From the NCBI RefSeq assembly GCF_003268475.1, contig NZ_MCIF01000002.1, positions 4,755,661 to 4,819,660 of the forward strand: a DNA stretch of 64,000 nucleotides, in the 5' to 3' direction. Made by a program: the position numbers and the translations under genes. Positions 44,884 through 53,778 of the stretch are shown in pieces; positions within the stretch are counted from its first letter, which is position 1, and each line of letters begins with the position of its first letter. The notes beneath the pieces are model-generated. The model worked only from the letters and a program-made list of their open reading frames with translations. It was not told the origin of the DNA and ran no database searches. This DNA comes from Thermogemmatispora tikiterensis. Lineage in GTDB: Bacteria > Chloroflexota > Ktedonobacteria > Ktedonobacterales > Ktedonobacteraceae.

Positions 44884-45010
44884 TTGTCTGCCTGGAGATG
44901 GCTCCCGGGAGGCTGACTTCACTTCAGCCTCCTGACCCTGGCCTTGATCCGTTTTGCCTCCCACTGATTGCCGCTGCTCACCGGGGTGCTATCCTGAGAA
45001 GCGGCCTCTC

Positions 45011-45039
45011 TTGCCAGGAAGATTTTGATGTGCTATCCT
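45011..45039 (+). promoter_or_regulatory. Promoter of the kinase/GTPase cluster
   Basis: TTGCCA (45011-45016) and TATCCT (45034-45039) are exactly 17 bp apart, and TGC before the -10 provides an extended -10. It is about 120 bp upstream of the first kinase gene of the eight-gene cluster. Nothing else stands out in the gap 44884-45157. Confidence 0.6.
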
Positions 45040-45157
45040 CTCCACAGGAATCAATTTGTTAAATATAACTGCGCTTTCATTCTGTTTCCGTTGCTATGTG
45101 TTGCTGAAAAGCGGCCCTGGACAAGCCTGGTAAGCGCTCCTGAGCAAGGGGGGGCCT

Positions 45158-46783
45158 ATGAGCATCGAGATTAAGTGTTCAGATCTGCTCGGCCAGCGCG
45201 TCGGCCACTACCAGCTGGTCGAGGTCCTTGGGAGTGGTGGTTTTGCCTGCGTCTATCGTGGCCAGTGGGGAGCAGGCCAGGAGGTCGCGCTCAAGATCAG
45301 CCGGCGCTCGCTGGATTCGCCAGAGAGCCGCTCGGACTTCGAGCGCGAGGTGCGCATCGTTTCGCGTCTCAATCATCCCAACATTATCAGACTCCTCGAC
45401 TATGGCATCTATGAGGTGGAGCTGCGCGGCCAACAGCTAGCCCTCCCCTACCTGGTGATGCCGCTGGCCCCCGGTGGCAGCCTGCGTCAACTCATTCCCC
45501 GTGGCCAGCGCCTCCCGCTGGAGCAGGTGGTGACCTACGTCCAGCAGGTGGCCGCAGCTCTGCAGTATGCTCACGACTTCCGCGAGCCTGATGGACGGGC
45601 GAATGCTGTTCTGCACCTTGACGTCAAGCCAGCGAACATGCTCGTCGGGGAGCGCGGCCAGATCTGGCTGAGCGATTTCGGTATTGCCATCATCGGACAT
45701 AAGACGCTGCGAGCCGCTGATCCGCAAGCGGCTGCTCAGGCCTTGCTCGCCGAGGAAGAGGTGTGGGGCTCGCCCGAATACATGGCGCCCGAGCGATTTG
45801 ATGGTCAGCGCCGCCGCGCCAGCGATCAGTATGCGCTGGCTGTGACCTGCTACGAATGGCTGGCTGGCGCTCCACCCTTCAGCAGCAGTGCCCCGGACCT
45901 GCTGGCTCGCCAGCAGGAACTGATGCGGCTCCAGCGGACGCAGCCACCGCCGTCGCTGACAGCTCGCTTTGGCGATATTCCCCCGGCGGTTGAGGCCGTG
46001 ATCTTTAAGGCTCTGGCCAAGGAACCCGATCTGCGCTATCCATCGGTCAAGGCGTTCGCCGAGGCCCTGGAGCAGGCTGTCGCCCAGAGCCGCCCGTCGC
46101 AGTTCAGTGCCAGGCCCGCGCCTATCCCCGCGCCTATCCCCGCGCCTATGCCTACGCCTGTCGCTCCCCCTCCGCCTCTCTCTCCGCCGCCCCCCACACC
46201 TCTTTCGACGCCTGCTCCCATGCCGACCTCAACACCGGCCTCAATGCCTGTCTCACCATCGCCAGCGATCTTCCTCAGAAGCCAGTTCTCCCTCCCGGGC
46301 GCCGGCGCTGTCTCGGGCACGCTCCCCGCGTTCTCCCCTGGCTTCCTCAAGGAACCCGCCTTCTCACTGGTGCCGCCGGCGGTCAAGCCTGCGCATTTCT
46401 TCAGCGGTCACCGTTCTTTTCTTCTTCTACCTGATTTCAGACTATTCCGCTTTACCCATTGTCTGCTCATCGTCCTGGCCGGACTGCTTTTCCTGGTCAC
46501 GCTGCCGCAACTGTGGCCTCTGATTCTGCTCTCGATCCCTCTAATGATCGCTCTCTTTTACCTGTCGATTAGTCGTCGTAAGCCCCTGGCGATGCAATTG
46601 CTGGCGTTACCTGTGGCTCTCTATTATGCTGTGAGTTGTGGGCAGCTCTGTATATGGCTGATTGCGCGACTCGGGCCCAGGCTGCCGCTCCTCTCCCTGG
46701 TGGCGCTGCTGCCAGCCCTGGCTGCCTGCGGCGCCGCGCTCTATAGCATCCATCGCTATGGAGTGCAACGCCTGCGCTGGTGA
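45158..46783 (+). CDS. Ser/Thr protein kinase with C-terminal membrane domain (cluster gene 1)
   Basis: A 541-residue Hanks-type kinase. The kinase domain (about 8-310) shows LGSGGFACVYRG, Lys in VALKIS, HLDVKPANML (Leu instead of the usual Arg, a non-RD kinase), DFGIA and GSPEYMAPERFDG. A linker (about 315-370) is built of Pro-Ala/Pro-Thr repeats (IPAPIPAPIPAPMPTP). About four hydrophobic segments (about 420-535) form the C-terminus, with no extracellular sensor. The kinase is thus cytoplasmic and membrane-tethered. It is the first gene of the co-directional cluster; loss of the HRD Arg suggests it does not depend on activation-loop phosphorylation in the usual way. Confidence 0.88.
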   Translation: MSIEIKCSDLLGQRVGHYQLVEVLGSGGFACVYRGQWGAGQEVALKISRRSLDSPESRSDFEREVRIVSRLNHPNIIRLLDYGIYEVELRGQQLALPYLVMPLAPGGSLRQLIPRGQRLPLEQVVTYVQQVAAALQYAHDFREPDGRANAVLHLDVKPANMLVGERGQIWLSDFGIAIIGHKTLRAADPQAAAQALLAEEEVWGSPEYMAPERFDGQRRRASDQYALAVTCYEWLAGAPPFSSSAPDLLARQQELMRLQRTQPPPSLTARFGDIPPAVEAVIFKALAKEPDLRYPSVKAFAEALEQAVAQSRPSQFSARPAPIPAPIPAPMPTPVAPPPPLSPPPPTPLSTPAPMPTSTPASMPVSPSPAIFLRSQFSLPGAGAVSGTLPAFSPGFLKEPAFSLVPPAVKPAHFFSGHRSFLLLPDFRLFRFTHCLLIVLAGLLFLVTLPQLWPLILLSIPLMIALFYLSISRRKPLAMQLLALPVALYYAVSCGQLCIWLIARLGPRLPLLSLVALLPALAACGAALYSIHRYGVQRLRW

Positions 46784-46940
46784 GGGATGGAGGAGCACGG
46801 CCCAGTCTGCGCTCGGCCAGTGCTCGCGTTGCTCCGCATCTTGATCTAGGTAAAGATACGCAAATTTATCGCTTAGATGGCGTTCTCCCGGTAGGAGATC
46901 AAGCGTCAGCTATCTGCGGTGAGAGAGGAGCAGGAGAGTT

Positions 46941-47825
46941 ATGCCCTATAGCCAGCCGTGGAATAGTCGTCAGCCAGGCTGCCTTATCCTGCTGCTGGAC
47001 CAATCGGGGTCGATGGACGAGCCGTTTGGTCTGCAACAGGCCGGCGGTGGGCGACGCAAATGCGAGATGTTGGCGACGGTCGTCAACGGTTTCCTCAACG
47101 AGCTGATCACGGCCAACACGGTCATCGACAAGAACGGCATGCCCGAGGTGCGTCCGCGCGCGGAGGTGGCCATCCTTGGGTACAGCGGAACCAGCGTGAC
47201 GTCGGCCCTCAAAGGTGGGCTGGGGCGTAAGGAGTTTGTGACCCTGGGTGAGCTACAAGATCAGCCCCTGGCGGTAGAGCGGCGCAAGAAGCGCGAGCTA
47301 GATGAAACGGGGACCGTCTACGAGGTCGAGGTCTCCTTCCCGATCTGGGTGAAGCCGGTCGCCGGGCAGGGAACGCCGATGTGCGCGGCCCTGCGGCGCG
47401 CAGCCGAACTGGCCCAGCGCTGGGCCGCGGCCAATCCCCAGAGCTATCCGCCGGTAGTGATCAATGTGACCGATGGCATGTCCACCGATGGAGATCCGAC
47501 TGCCATCGCCCAGGATTTATGTCGTGTAGCCACTGCTGACGGTCAGGCCCTGCTGTTTACGGTCCACCTGACAAATCTCAACAGTGCGCCGGTAGAGTAT
47601 CCGGCCACGGAGAGCGAGCTGCCCAACGATCCCTATGCGCAATTGCTCTTTCGCATCACCAGCCCGGTGCCTGAGACCAGCCTGGCGCAGCTCTCAGCGA
47701 TGCTGCATCGCGATCTCAGCCCGGGGGCGCGCGGCCTGATCTTCAACGGCGATGCTGTCTCGGTGCGTCTGATGTTCAATTTCGCCAGTATTCCGGCGAC
47801 CCAGCTCCTTGATCCGAATCGCTGA
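46941..47825 (+). CDS. von Willebrand factor A domain protein (cluster gene 2)
   Basis: A 294-residue protein that is almost entirely a vWA domain. The MIDAS metal site is intact: DQSGSM (about 20-25), Thr in GQGTPMCAAL, and the Asp of NVTDGMSTDGD. No signal peptide or TM segment, so it is cytoplasmic. In kinase/phosphatase/GTPase gene clusters such proteins are thought to assemble partners through metal-dependent binding, with phosphorylation as the switch (inference from published comparative genomics). GGAGAG precedes the ATG. Followed after 92 bp by the phosphatase gene. Confidence 0.88.
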   Translation: MPYSQPWNSRQPGCLILLLDQSGSMDEPFGLQQAGGGRRKCEMLATVVNGFLNELITANTVIDKNGMPEVRPRAEVAILGYSGTSVTSALKGGLGRKEFVTLGELQDQPLAVERRKKRELDETGTVYEVEVSFPIWVKPVAGQGTPMCAALRRAAELAQRWAAANPQSYPPVVINVTDGMSTDGDPTAIAQDLCRVATADGQALLFTVHLTNLNSAPVEYPATESELPNDPYAQLLFRITSPVPETSLAQLSAMLHRDLSPGARGLIFNGDAVSVRLMFNFASIPATQLLDPNR

Positions 47826-47917
47826 AGAGGGGCCAGGCTCTGGGTGACGAGCTGGCAAACTGACCAGGATGCGCTCTCTGCGCCATGCCGGCGGGGGGCT
47901 GAGGAGGCGATCAGCCA

Positions 47918-49108
47918 ATGTTTGCCGAGATCTCAATTCTGGAATACTGGAAGTCGGAGCACGACCTCAATACGCTGGAGGATGCCTGCGCTCTCGATGC
48001 CGGGCGTGGACTCTTCGCTGTGGCCGATGGCGCCGGAACGACGCTCTTTGCACGCCAGTGGGCTATGGCGCTGGTGGAACTCTTTGTGTCCTGCCCGTTG
48101 CTGAGCGCCGATCCCTTCGAACTGGACTGGTGGCTTGGTCTGGCCCGCGCGCGCTATACGGAGGGGCTGCCTGCACCCGAGCGGCTGCCGCCGGCGGTGC
48201 GCCAGAAATGGCGGCGTGAGGGCAGCCAGGCAACACTGGCGGCGCTGCGGGTCGTCGAGTCGGAGCCGGAGTATGCGCTAGTCAAACTGCTGGCGATCGG
48301 CGATAGTTGCCTGCTCTGGCGCCCGGCGGGCGGCGAGGTGGTGGAATCCTTCCCGCTGCGTTCTCCGGCTGAGTTTGCCAGGCCACCGCTCTGCCTGCCT
48401 TCGCAGGCGGCCCTCTTCCGACGCTCTTTCCATCGCCTGCAGGAGCAGTGGCTGAGGCTCAGGCCGAACGATTGCGTCATGCTGGCCACTGATGCACTGG
48501 CGCGCTGGATTCTGGCCGGCGGCGATGGCAGTCTGACCCCCAATCAGTGCTTTGAGCTGGTGGCCCGGCAGGTGCCGTCTTCGTGGGAGGCCTTCGTCGA
48601 GGAGGGCCGTGCGTTGCGAGGGCTGGCCGATGACGATTGCACTGCGGTGGTCCTGACCTGCCGCCGTACGCTGAGCGAGCGCGCTATTCTACTGGGAACA
48701 ACGCAGTCGTATCAGGCAGCACTGCAGCAGGAACGTCGCCGCGCCTTTGAGGAGGCGCGCCGCGCGGGAGACCGTCGCCGGATGGCCGTGCTCTACGGTG
48801 ACGGAACTGCTTTCCAGGAGCAGGATCTGGTCATCTTCCCTGGCGAGATCGAGCTGGCGCGCTGTGTAGCCGAGGCGCTCGATGAGCTGCTCTGGCAGCT
48901 ACGTCCCCTGCTCAATCGTGCCGATGCGGCTGAGCAGGCGGCTCTGCTCTGGCAGCGCTATGCCCCGCTCCTGGCTGCCGAGCCGTGCGCTGCCTCGCTG
49001 CGGCGGACGCTGGCGGCCCTGGGCGTGCCTGGGGTCGCGGTTGAGATCGGGGAGAGTGAAGAGGCTCAGCCGGGTGAGAGGCCCGTCCGGGGAGAAAGGA
49101 CGGAATAG
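47918..49108 (+). CDS. PP2C-like protein phosphatase (cluster gene 3)
   Basis: A 396-residue protein. The N-terminal 260 residues fit the PP2C fold: LEDACAL with the metal-binding Asp, LFAVADGAG (VADGxGG-like), SQATLAALRV, LAIGDSCLLWRP, VMLATDALARWI and DDDCTAVVLTCR. The C-terminal 120 residues are a charged helical extension (QQERRRAFEEARRAGDRRR). It should reverse phosphorylation by the kinases of the cluster. GAGGAGG precedes the ATG. The stop is 5 bp before the next start, so the two genes are probably co-translated. Confidence 0.82.
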   Translation: MFAEISILEYWKSEHDLNTLEDACALDAGRGLFAVADGAGTTLFARQWAMALVELFVSCPLLSADPFELDWWLGLARARYTEGLPAPERLPPAVRQKWRREGSQATLAALRVVESEPEYALVKLLAIGDSCLLWRPAGGEVVESFPLRSPAEFARPPLCLPSQAALFRRSFHRLQEQWLRLRPNDCVMLATDALARWILAGGDGSLTPNQCFELVARQVPSSWEAFVEEGRALRGLADDDCTAVVLTCRRTLSERAILLGTTQSYQAALQQERRRAFEEARRAGDRRRMAVLYGDGTAFQEQDLVIFPGEIELARCVAEALDELLWQLRPLLNRADAAEQAALLWQRYAPLLAAEPCAASLRRTLAALGVPGVAVEIGESEEAQPGERPVRGERTE

Positions 49109-49113
49109 CGCCT

Positions 49114-52100
49114 ATGCCGGGACGTCTGGCCTTCGATGAGGCGATGCAGTTTCCGCGCAGCCGCCTGCTGGTGCCGGACCCTGAGCTGCGCGAGGGACAG
49201 GTCGAGATGGTTGAAATCAAGACCCGCCGGGGCCTGATCCGACGTCCCTGGGGCCTGGAGGGGGGCTTTGCTGTTGTCTACAAGTTTCGCACGCGCAGCG
49301 GGCAGGCGCGTGCGCTGCGCTGCTTTCATGTAGACATGAAACCCGATACCGAAGAGCGCTATCGCCAGATCGCCACTTATTTCGCCGCGCAGCCGGCACT
49401 GCAGGCCGTGACGGTGCCTTTCACCTACTATCGTGAGGGGATTGTGGTGAAGGAGCAGGGTCGCGGCGAGGTCTGCCCGCTAATCGCGATGGAGTGGGTG
49501 GAGGGGCGTACCCTCTGCGAGGCGGTCCATCTCTATTGTAACCAGGGTAACCGTGGGGCGCTCAGGGAGCTGAGCCAGCGCTGGCAGAAGCTAGTTCTGA
49601 CCATGCGTGAGGCACGTATGGCGCATGGCGACCTGGCCGGCAGCAATGTGCTGGTGCGCGAAGATGGGCGCCTGGTGCTGGTCGACTACGACGGTGTCTA
49701 TATTCCGCCGCTCGCTGGCTATCCACCGGTGCTGGCCGGACAAGAGGACTACCAGCATCCTCAGATGCGCCAGCGCCCTTTCAATGAGGAGACCGACGCC
49801 TTCTCGGCCCTGGTAATAACCACGGCCCTGAGCGCCCTGGCCTGCGATCCTACCCTCTGGCGACGCTACGCCCGCCTCGATGAGCGCGGCAATCCACCCG
49901 AGTCTCTGCTCTTTATCGCTGAGGACTTCGCCGATCCGCGGAACTCGCGCCTCTTTCAGGAGCTGCTGAGCGCGCGCGACCCGTTCGTGCGCCGGCTTGC
50001 CCAGGAGCTGCGGGCGGCCTGTGAGCAGCCGGTCGCTCAGGTGCACTTCCCCTTGGCCCTGCTCGATCCCGACTACGAGCGTAGGGAGGCGCTCAAGCGA
50101 CTGCAAGAGGCCATCGCGAGCGACGACGATGAGGCGATTGCCCGCGCCTGGCTGCCGCTCCTGGAGCAGTATAGGCCGGCTCAGCCTGAGCTACCGCGCG
50201 TGGAGCTGGCCCGCCGGCGTCTGGCCGCGCGGCAGCGCTTTCGCGAAGCGCTCAGCAGCCGTGCCTCGCTGAGAGCCATTCTGGCCAGCTATGATACTGT
50301 CCTCGATGACTCCCGCGCCCTCACGCCTGGCGAGCGCTGCCTGCTCGCAGAGGGAGAGCGTTTTCTGCAGGCCCTGGCTGCGCAGGACGACGAGACCCTG
50401 CTTGAGGCTGCTGCCGCACTCAGTCAGCACTATGGGCTGACAATGCTCTCCTCCGAGGAGCAGGCCCGACTGCAGGCTGCCCGTCAGCGTCAGCAGGCAC
50501 GGCAAGCCTGGAAGGAGGCACGCCGGTCGAAGGAGATCGCGGCGGTCGTCCGGGCCTACACTCAGCTGCAGCAGGCCGGTCTCTCGCTGCCACCAGAAGA
50601 AGAGCGGCTAGGCTCGCTGGCGACGCGTTTCTGGACGCTGGCGACCGATCCCGGCGCCGCTGACGAGGCTCTGCTTGAGGCCTACGAGGCCATTGCCCTC
50701 TCACCCCTGGCCGCGGAGCTGCGGATGAGCGCCGAGCAGCAACAGCGGGCGGAGCTGGCCGAGCGGCGCCTGGCCGCCCTGGCCCGCCTGCGTATGGCCC
50801 TGCGCAGTCGCCGTCTGCGGGCGGTGGCTGAGGCCGACGATCCACTGCTGGAAGAGAGCACGGCCCTGACGCCCGCAGAGCGGGAGCGGCTGGAGCTGGC
50901 GCGCCGCTTCTGCGCAGCCCTCGATGCCGACGACGATGCCACGCTCGTCATGCTGGGCGAGCAGCTAGAGGAGGAGGCTGCGACCAGTACGGGCCTCTTG
51001 CTCACGGCTGAAGAGCGGGAGCGGCTGGAGCTGGCGCGCGAACGCTGGCGGGTCTATCAGCGCTTCCTGTCCGCCCTGCATTCGCGCCAGCCGCGGCTGA
51101 TCGCCGCCGCCGCGCATCCACTGCTCGCCGAGATGCAGCTCAGCGCCGACGAACGGACGCTGTTGGAGCTGGCTCAGGAGTTCGTGGCTGCCTACGAGGA
51201 TGATCGCCGCCTGGTCGCCTTCTATGAACATCTGCAGACCGCCAGGCAAAGCACCTTTTTCCTGTTTAGCGCCGAGGAGCAGGAGCGTCTCACAGCGCTC
51301 TGGGAGCGTGAAAAACGCTGGCGACTCTTTGAGCAGGCGCTGATAATGACTCCGGAGGAGCCTGGCGAAGAGGGACCGCGGCGGCTGCTGGCAGCCTATA
51401 ACGAGCTGCCGTCGGCTCTCCTTGAGCGCCTGACAGCGGCTCACCAACGGTCTCTGACGCAGGCGCGCCAGGCTCTGGAGCTGCTTTATCTCCTGAAGCA
51501 GGACGCCCCAGATGAGCAGTTGGCTGCGGTCTATACGCCGGAGCTGCTGGAGGCGTTCCCTTCCCTGCTGAATAGTGTCCAACGCCAGCGTCTGGAGAGG
51601 GTCTTGCTCTTGAAGGAGCTGCAGCGGGCCTGGCGCGCTTGCGATTACCGGCGCATGCTGCTGATCGCCAGGACTATCCCACAGCCGCAGGCGCTGGAAC
51701 GCTATGGCCTGCAGCTGCGGGTCGCGGCCCGGCGCCTGGCGGAGATGCTGCAGCTACCAGGCGTACTGCTGGCCCTGCGTCCGGCCATCGATGGCAATCG
51801 TCTGATCGTCTCCTGGCGCTGGACCACCGATCCCTTGCTGCGCCATGTCCTGGTCTGCTGGCACACGCAGGCGCTGCCGCCCCTACCGCAGCCGCTCTAC
51901 CCGGGCCAATTAGAGCAAATAGGTCACTATCGGATCGTGAGCCATCCCGAGCCAGCCGGCCAGGGTACAGCCTCGCTCAACCTGACAGTCGGCTCCTGCA
52001 CTCTGCTCCATGTGGTCGTCTGTGCTCTTCTTCCCGAAGACTGGGGGCAGGGCGCCAACGGCAGGTTCGTGGAGCAGGATGGGCACCTATCCGATTGGCA

Positions 52101-52179
52101 GGCAGCAGACAGGCCCTGGTGGCTGGGGCGCGCCCTCGGTGCTTCCCTGGCGCTCGGAAGCGAGGTGGCTCTCAGCTGA
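49114..52179 (+). CDS. Kinase-like domain with large alpha-helical repeat region (cluster gene 4)
   Basis: A 1021-residue protein. Residues about 45-280 form a kinase-like domain: GGFAVVYKFR, then ALRCFHVD where the usual VAIK lysine is Arg, MAHGDLAGSNVLV (catalytic loop with Asp and Asn kept) and LVLVDYDGVYIPPL (DYD for DFG). From about 330 to 850 the protein is helical and carries at least four repeats of about 90 residues, starting near 376, 461, 557 and 647, with cores like AxRSRxLRAVAEA, LTPAERERLELARRF and LDADDDATL. The last about 150 residues (from VLLALRPAIDGN) look like a beta-rich Fn3-type domain. It may be an active atypical kinase or a scaffold; the helical part could bind the GTPase (inference). 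Confidence 0.75.
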   Translation: MPGRLAFDEAMQFPRSRLLVPDPELREGQVEMVEIKTRRGLIRRPWGLEGGFAVVYKFRTRSGQARALRCFHVDMKPDTEERYRQIATYFAAQPALQAVTVPFTYYREGIVVKEQGRGEVCPLIAMEWVEGRTLCEAVHLYCNQGNRGALRELSQRWQKLVLTMREARMAHGDLAGSNVLVREDGRLVLVDYDGVYIPPLAGYPPVLAGQEDYQHPQMRQRPFNEETDAFSALVITTALSALACDPTLWRRYARLDERGNPPESLLFIAEDFADPRNSRLFQELLSARDPFVRRLAQELRAACEQPVAQVHFPLALLDPDYERREALKRLQEAIASDDDEAIARAWLPLLEQYRPAQPELPRVELARRRLAARQRFREALSSRASLRAILASYDTVLDDSRALTPGERCLLAEGERFLQALAAQDDETLLEAAAALSQHYGLTMLSSEEQARLQAARQRQQARQAWKEARRSKEIAAVVRAYTQLQQAGLSLPPEEERLGSLATRFWTLATDPGAADEALLEAYEAIALSPLAAELRMSAEQQQRAELAERRLAALARLRMALRSRRLRAVAEADDPLLEESTALTPAERERLELARRFCAALDADDDATLVMLGEQLEEEAATSTGLLLTAEERERLELARERWRVYQRFLSALHSRQPRLIAAAAHPLLAEMQLSADERTLLELAQEFVAAYEDDRRLVAFYEHLQTARQSTFFLFSAEEQERLTALWEREKRWRLFEQALIMTPEEPGEEGPRRLLAAYNELPSALLERLTAAHQRSLTQARQALELLYLLKQDAPDEQLAAVYTPELLEAFPSLLNSVQRQRLERVLLLKELQRAWRACDYRRMLLIARTIPQPQALERYGLQLRVAARRLAEMLQLPGVLLALRPAIDGNRLIVSWRWTTDPLLRHVLVCWHTQALPPLPQPLYPGQLEQIGHYRIVSHPEPAGQGTASLNLTVGSCTLLHVVVCALLPEDWGQGANGRFVEQDGHLSDWQAADRPWWLGRALGASLALGSEVALS

Positions 52180-52302
52180 CCGAGCGCGCAAAGCAAGGTG
52201 CTGGCACTGACGATCTGGCCTGAGCCGGTCCTGGGCCGGCCCTGGCTGCAGCGTGGCGTGAGCGCGCATCAAGCCCATTCTTATGAGACGGAGCAGTGCC
52301 AT

Positions 52303-53667
52303 ATGAGCTTGAGGCAGATTCTGCGAGAGGCAACAGGCTTTCTCGGAAGCAAGTTGAGCACGCTGCTCTATCACGGGCGCAGCGTTCTCTGCCCCTCGTG
52401 CTGCGAGCGCATCTATCCCGGGGCCTGCGCCATTGTCAGCCTCGCGGAACTCCAGTCGCAGTCGCTGGCCACCCTCGTCCCGCTCCGGGAGTCGCCTCGC
52501 GGCCTGCGGCGCTTCTTCTCTATTCTCTTTCCCACCTCGCTGATGAGCGAGCAATTTACCAGGAAGCAAGCGGTACGTATCTGTCCCCACTGTCAATATC
52601 CCCTGCCCTACAATATCGAGCGCACGCGCCAGGTGACCATTGCCATCATTGGCGATGTCAGCTCGGGCAAGAGCGTCTACATCGCCGTACTCCTGCGTTT
52701 GCTGGAGCAGGGGGCCTTTCTCCCCCGTGACCTGCCGGCCAAGCTGCCCTGTCTGACGCCCGAGGCCCGCGAACGCTACGAGCGCGACTACGGCAAGCCG
52801 CTCTTTATCGACCGGATGGTGCCACGGGGCACGCCGCGCGCCATCGATACCACTCATCAGCCCATCATTTATGAGATTGGCCTGCGCCTGGAGCCGGATC
52901 TCCCTCCTGTGCGCTTTAATCTGGTCATCTATGATACCTCGGGAGAGGATTATGTCATTCAGGCCAGGCAGGTCCAGTATGCGCCCTACGTGCTCAATGC
53001 CGACGCTATCATCTTTATGCTCGATCCAGTGGCTATTCCTCAGATGCGCGCCAGTCTGCCGAACGATCCCCATTTTCGCTACGGCCACAACCTGGCCTTG
53101 GGGCATCCACTCGATAGCTTTTCGAAGATCGTTCAGCCGCTGGTCCAGGCTCGGGCGCGGAGGCCGCGCCCCCTGGCGATCACTCTCTCCAAAGCGGACC
53201 TGCTCAAGAAGCTGCGGCCTGTTGGCCAGCAATATGGCTTTCTCAAGCGTGCACCGGACTACAGCGGCGGTCTTGACCTGAATGATCTGGCCAGCGTCGA
53301 TCAGGAAGTGCGGCAATTGCTCTATGAATATGATCTAGGGCGCTTCCTGGCGACAGTCGAGTTTTATCAGGGGCAGCTCTTTGCTCCTGTCTGCTATACT
53401 GCGGTCTCGGCCCTTGGCTATACCCCGGACGAGCAAGGAAGCATTCCAACGGTCAGTCCCTGGCGTTGTCTTGATCCTTTCCTCTGGGTACTGCACGAGC
53501 TGGGCCTGCTGCCGGCCCGTGCCAGGAGCGCAAGCGGCCTCGGCCCCGCCCTTCACGGCAGCGCGACGGTCCAGACTCCAGCCTTTCCCCTGACCCCGGC
53601 TTACCCCGTGACTCCAGCCACTCCCTGGCAGGGCGCTCAGCCCGGGCAGCGTCTCAACTGGCCGTGA
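52303..53667 (+). CDS. Zinc-ribbon P-loop GTPase (cluster gene 5)
   Basis: A 454-residue protein from ATG 52303; an upstream in-frame GTG at 52198 is rejected because homology and an ACGGAG site favour 52303. A zinc ribbon is formed by LCPSCCERIYPGAC (about 30-42) and RICPHCQYP (about 93-101). The GTPase domain follows: P-loop GDVSSGKS (117-124), switch II DTSGED (211-216) in place of DxxG-Q, and SKAD (296-299) in place of NKxD. The C-terminus is Pro/Ala-rich. It fits the TRAFAC-like double-GTPase/TRTPase group reported in NTP-dependent conflict systems. Next gene encodes its probable GAP1-like partner. Confidence 0.8.
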   Translation: MSLRQILREATGFLGSKLSTLLYHGRSVLCPSCCERIYPGACAIVSLAELQSQSLATLVPLRESPRGLRRFFSILFPTSLMSEQFTRKQAVRICPHCQYPLPYNIERTRQVTIAIIGDVSSGKSVYIAVLLRLLEQGAFLPRDLPAKLPCLTPEARERYERDYGKPLFIDRMVPRGTPRAIDTTHQPIIYEIGLRLEPDLPPVRFNLVIYDTSGEDYVIQARQVQYAPYVLNADAIIFMLDPVAIPQMRASLPNDPHFRYGHNLALGHPLDSFSKIVQPLVQARARRPRPLAITLSKADLLKKLRPVGQQYGFLKRAPDYSGGLDLNDLASVDQEVRQLLYEYDLGRFLATVEFYQGQLFAPVCYTAVSALGYTPDEQGSIPTVSPWRCLDPFLWVLHELGLLPARARSASGLGPALHGSATVQTPAFPLTPAYPVTPATPWQGAQPGQRLNWP

Positions 53668-53778
53668 GCGCAGGGGGGCGGGCGAGTGGGAGTGGTCGGC
53701 GCGGCGGACCGCAAGGCAAGGCGGGGCAAGGCAAGCGGACAAGACAGCGCCGTCCCATCAAGCACGGAGGAGCGGACG

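Noticed and set aside
52087..53316. 409-codon minus-strand frame over the GTPase gene
   Set aside because: Antisense shadow; the plus-strand frame has P-loop and zinc-ribbon motifs.
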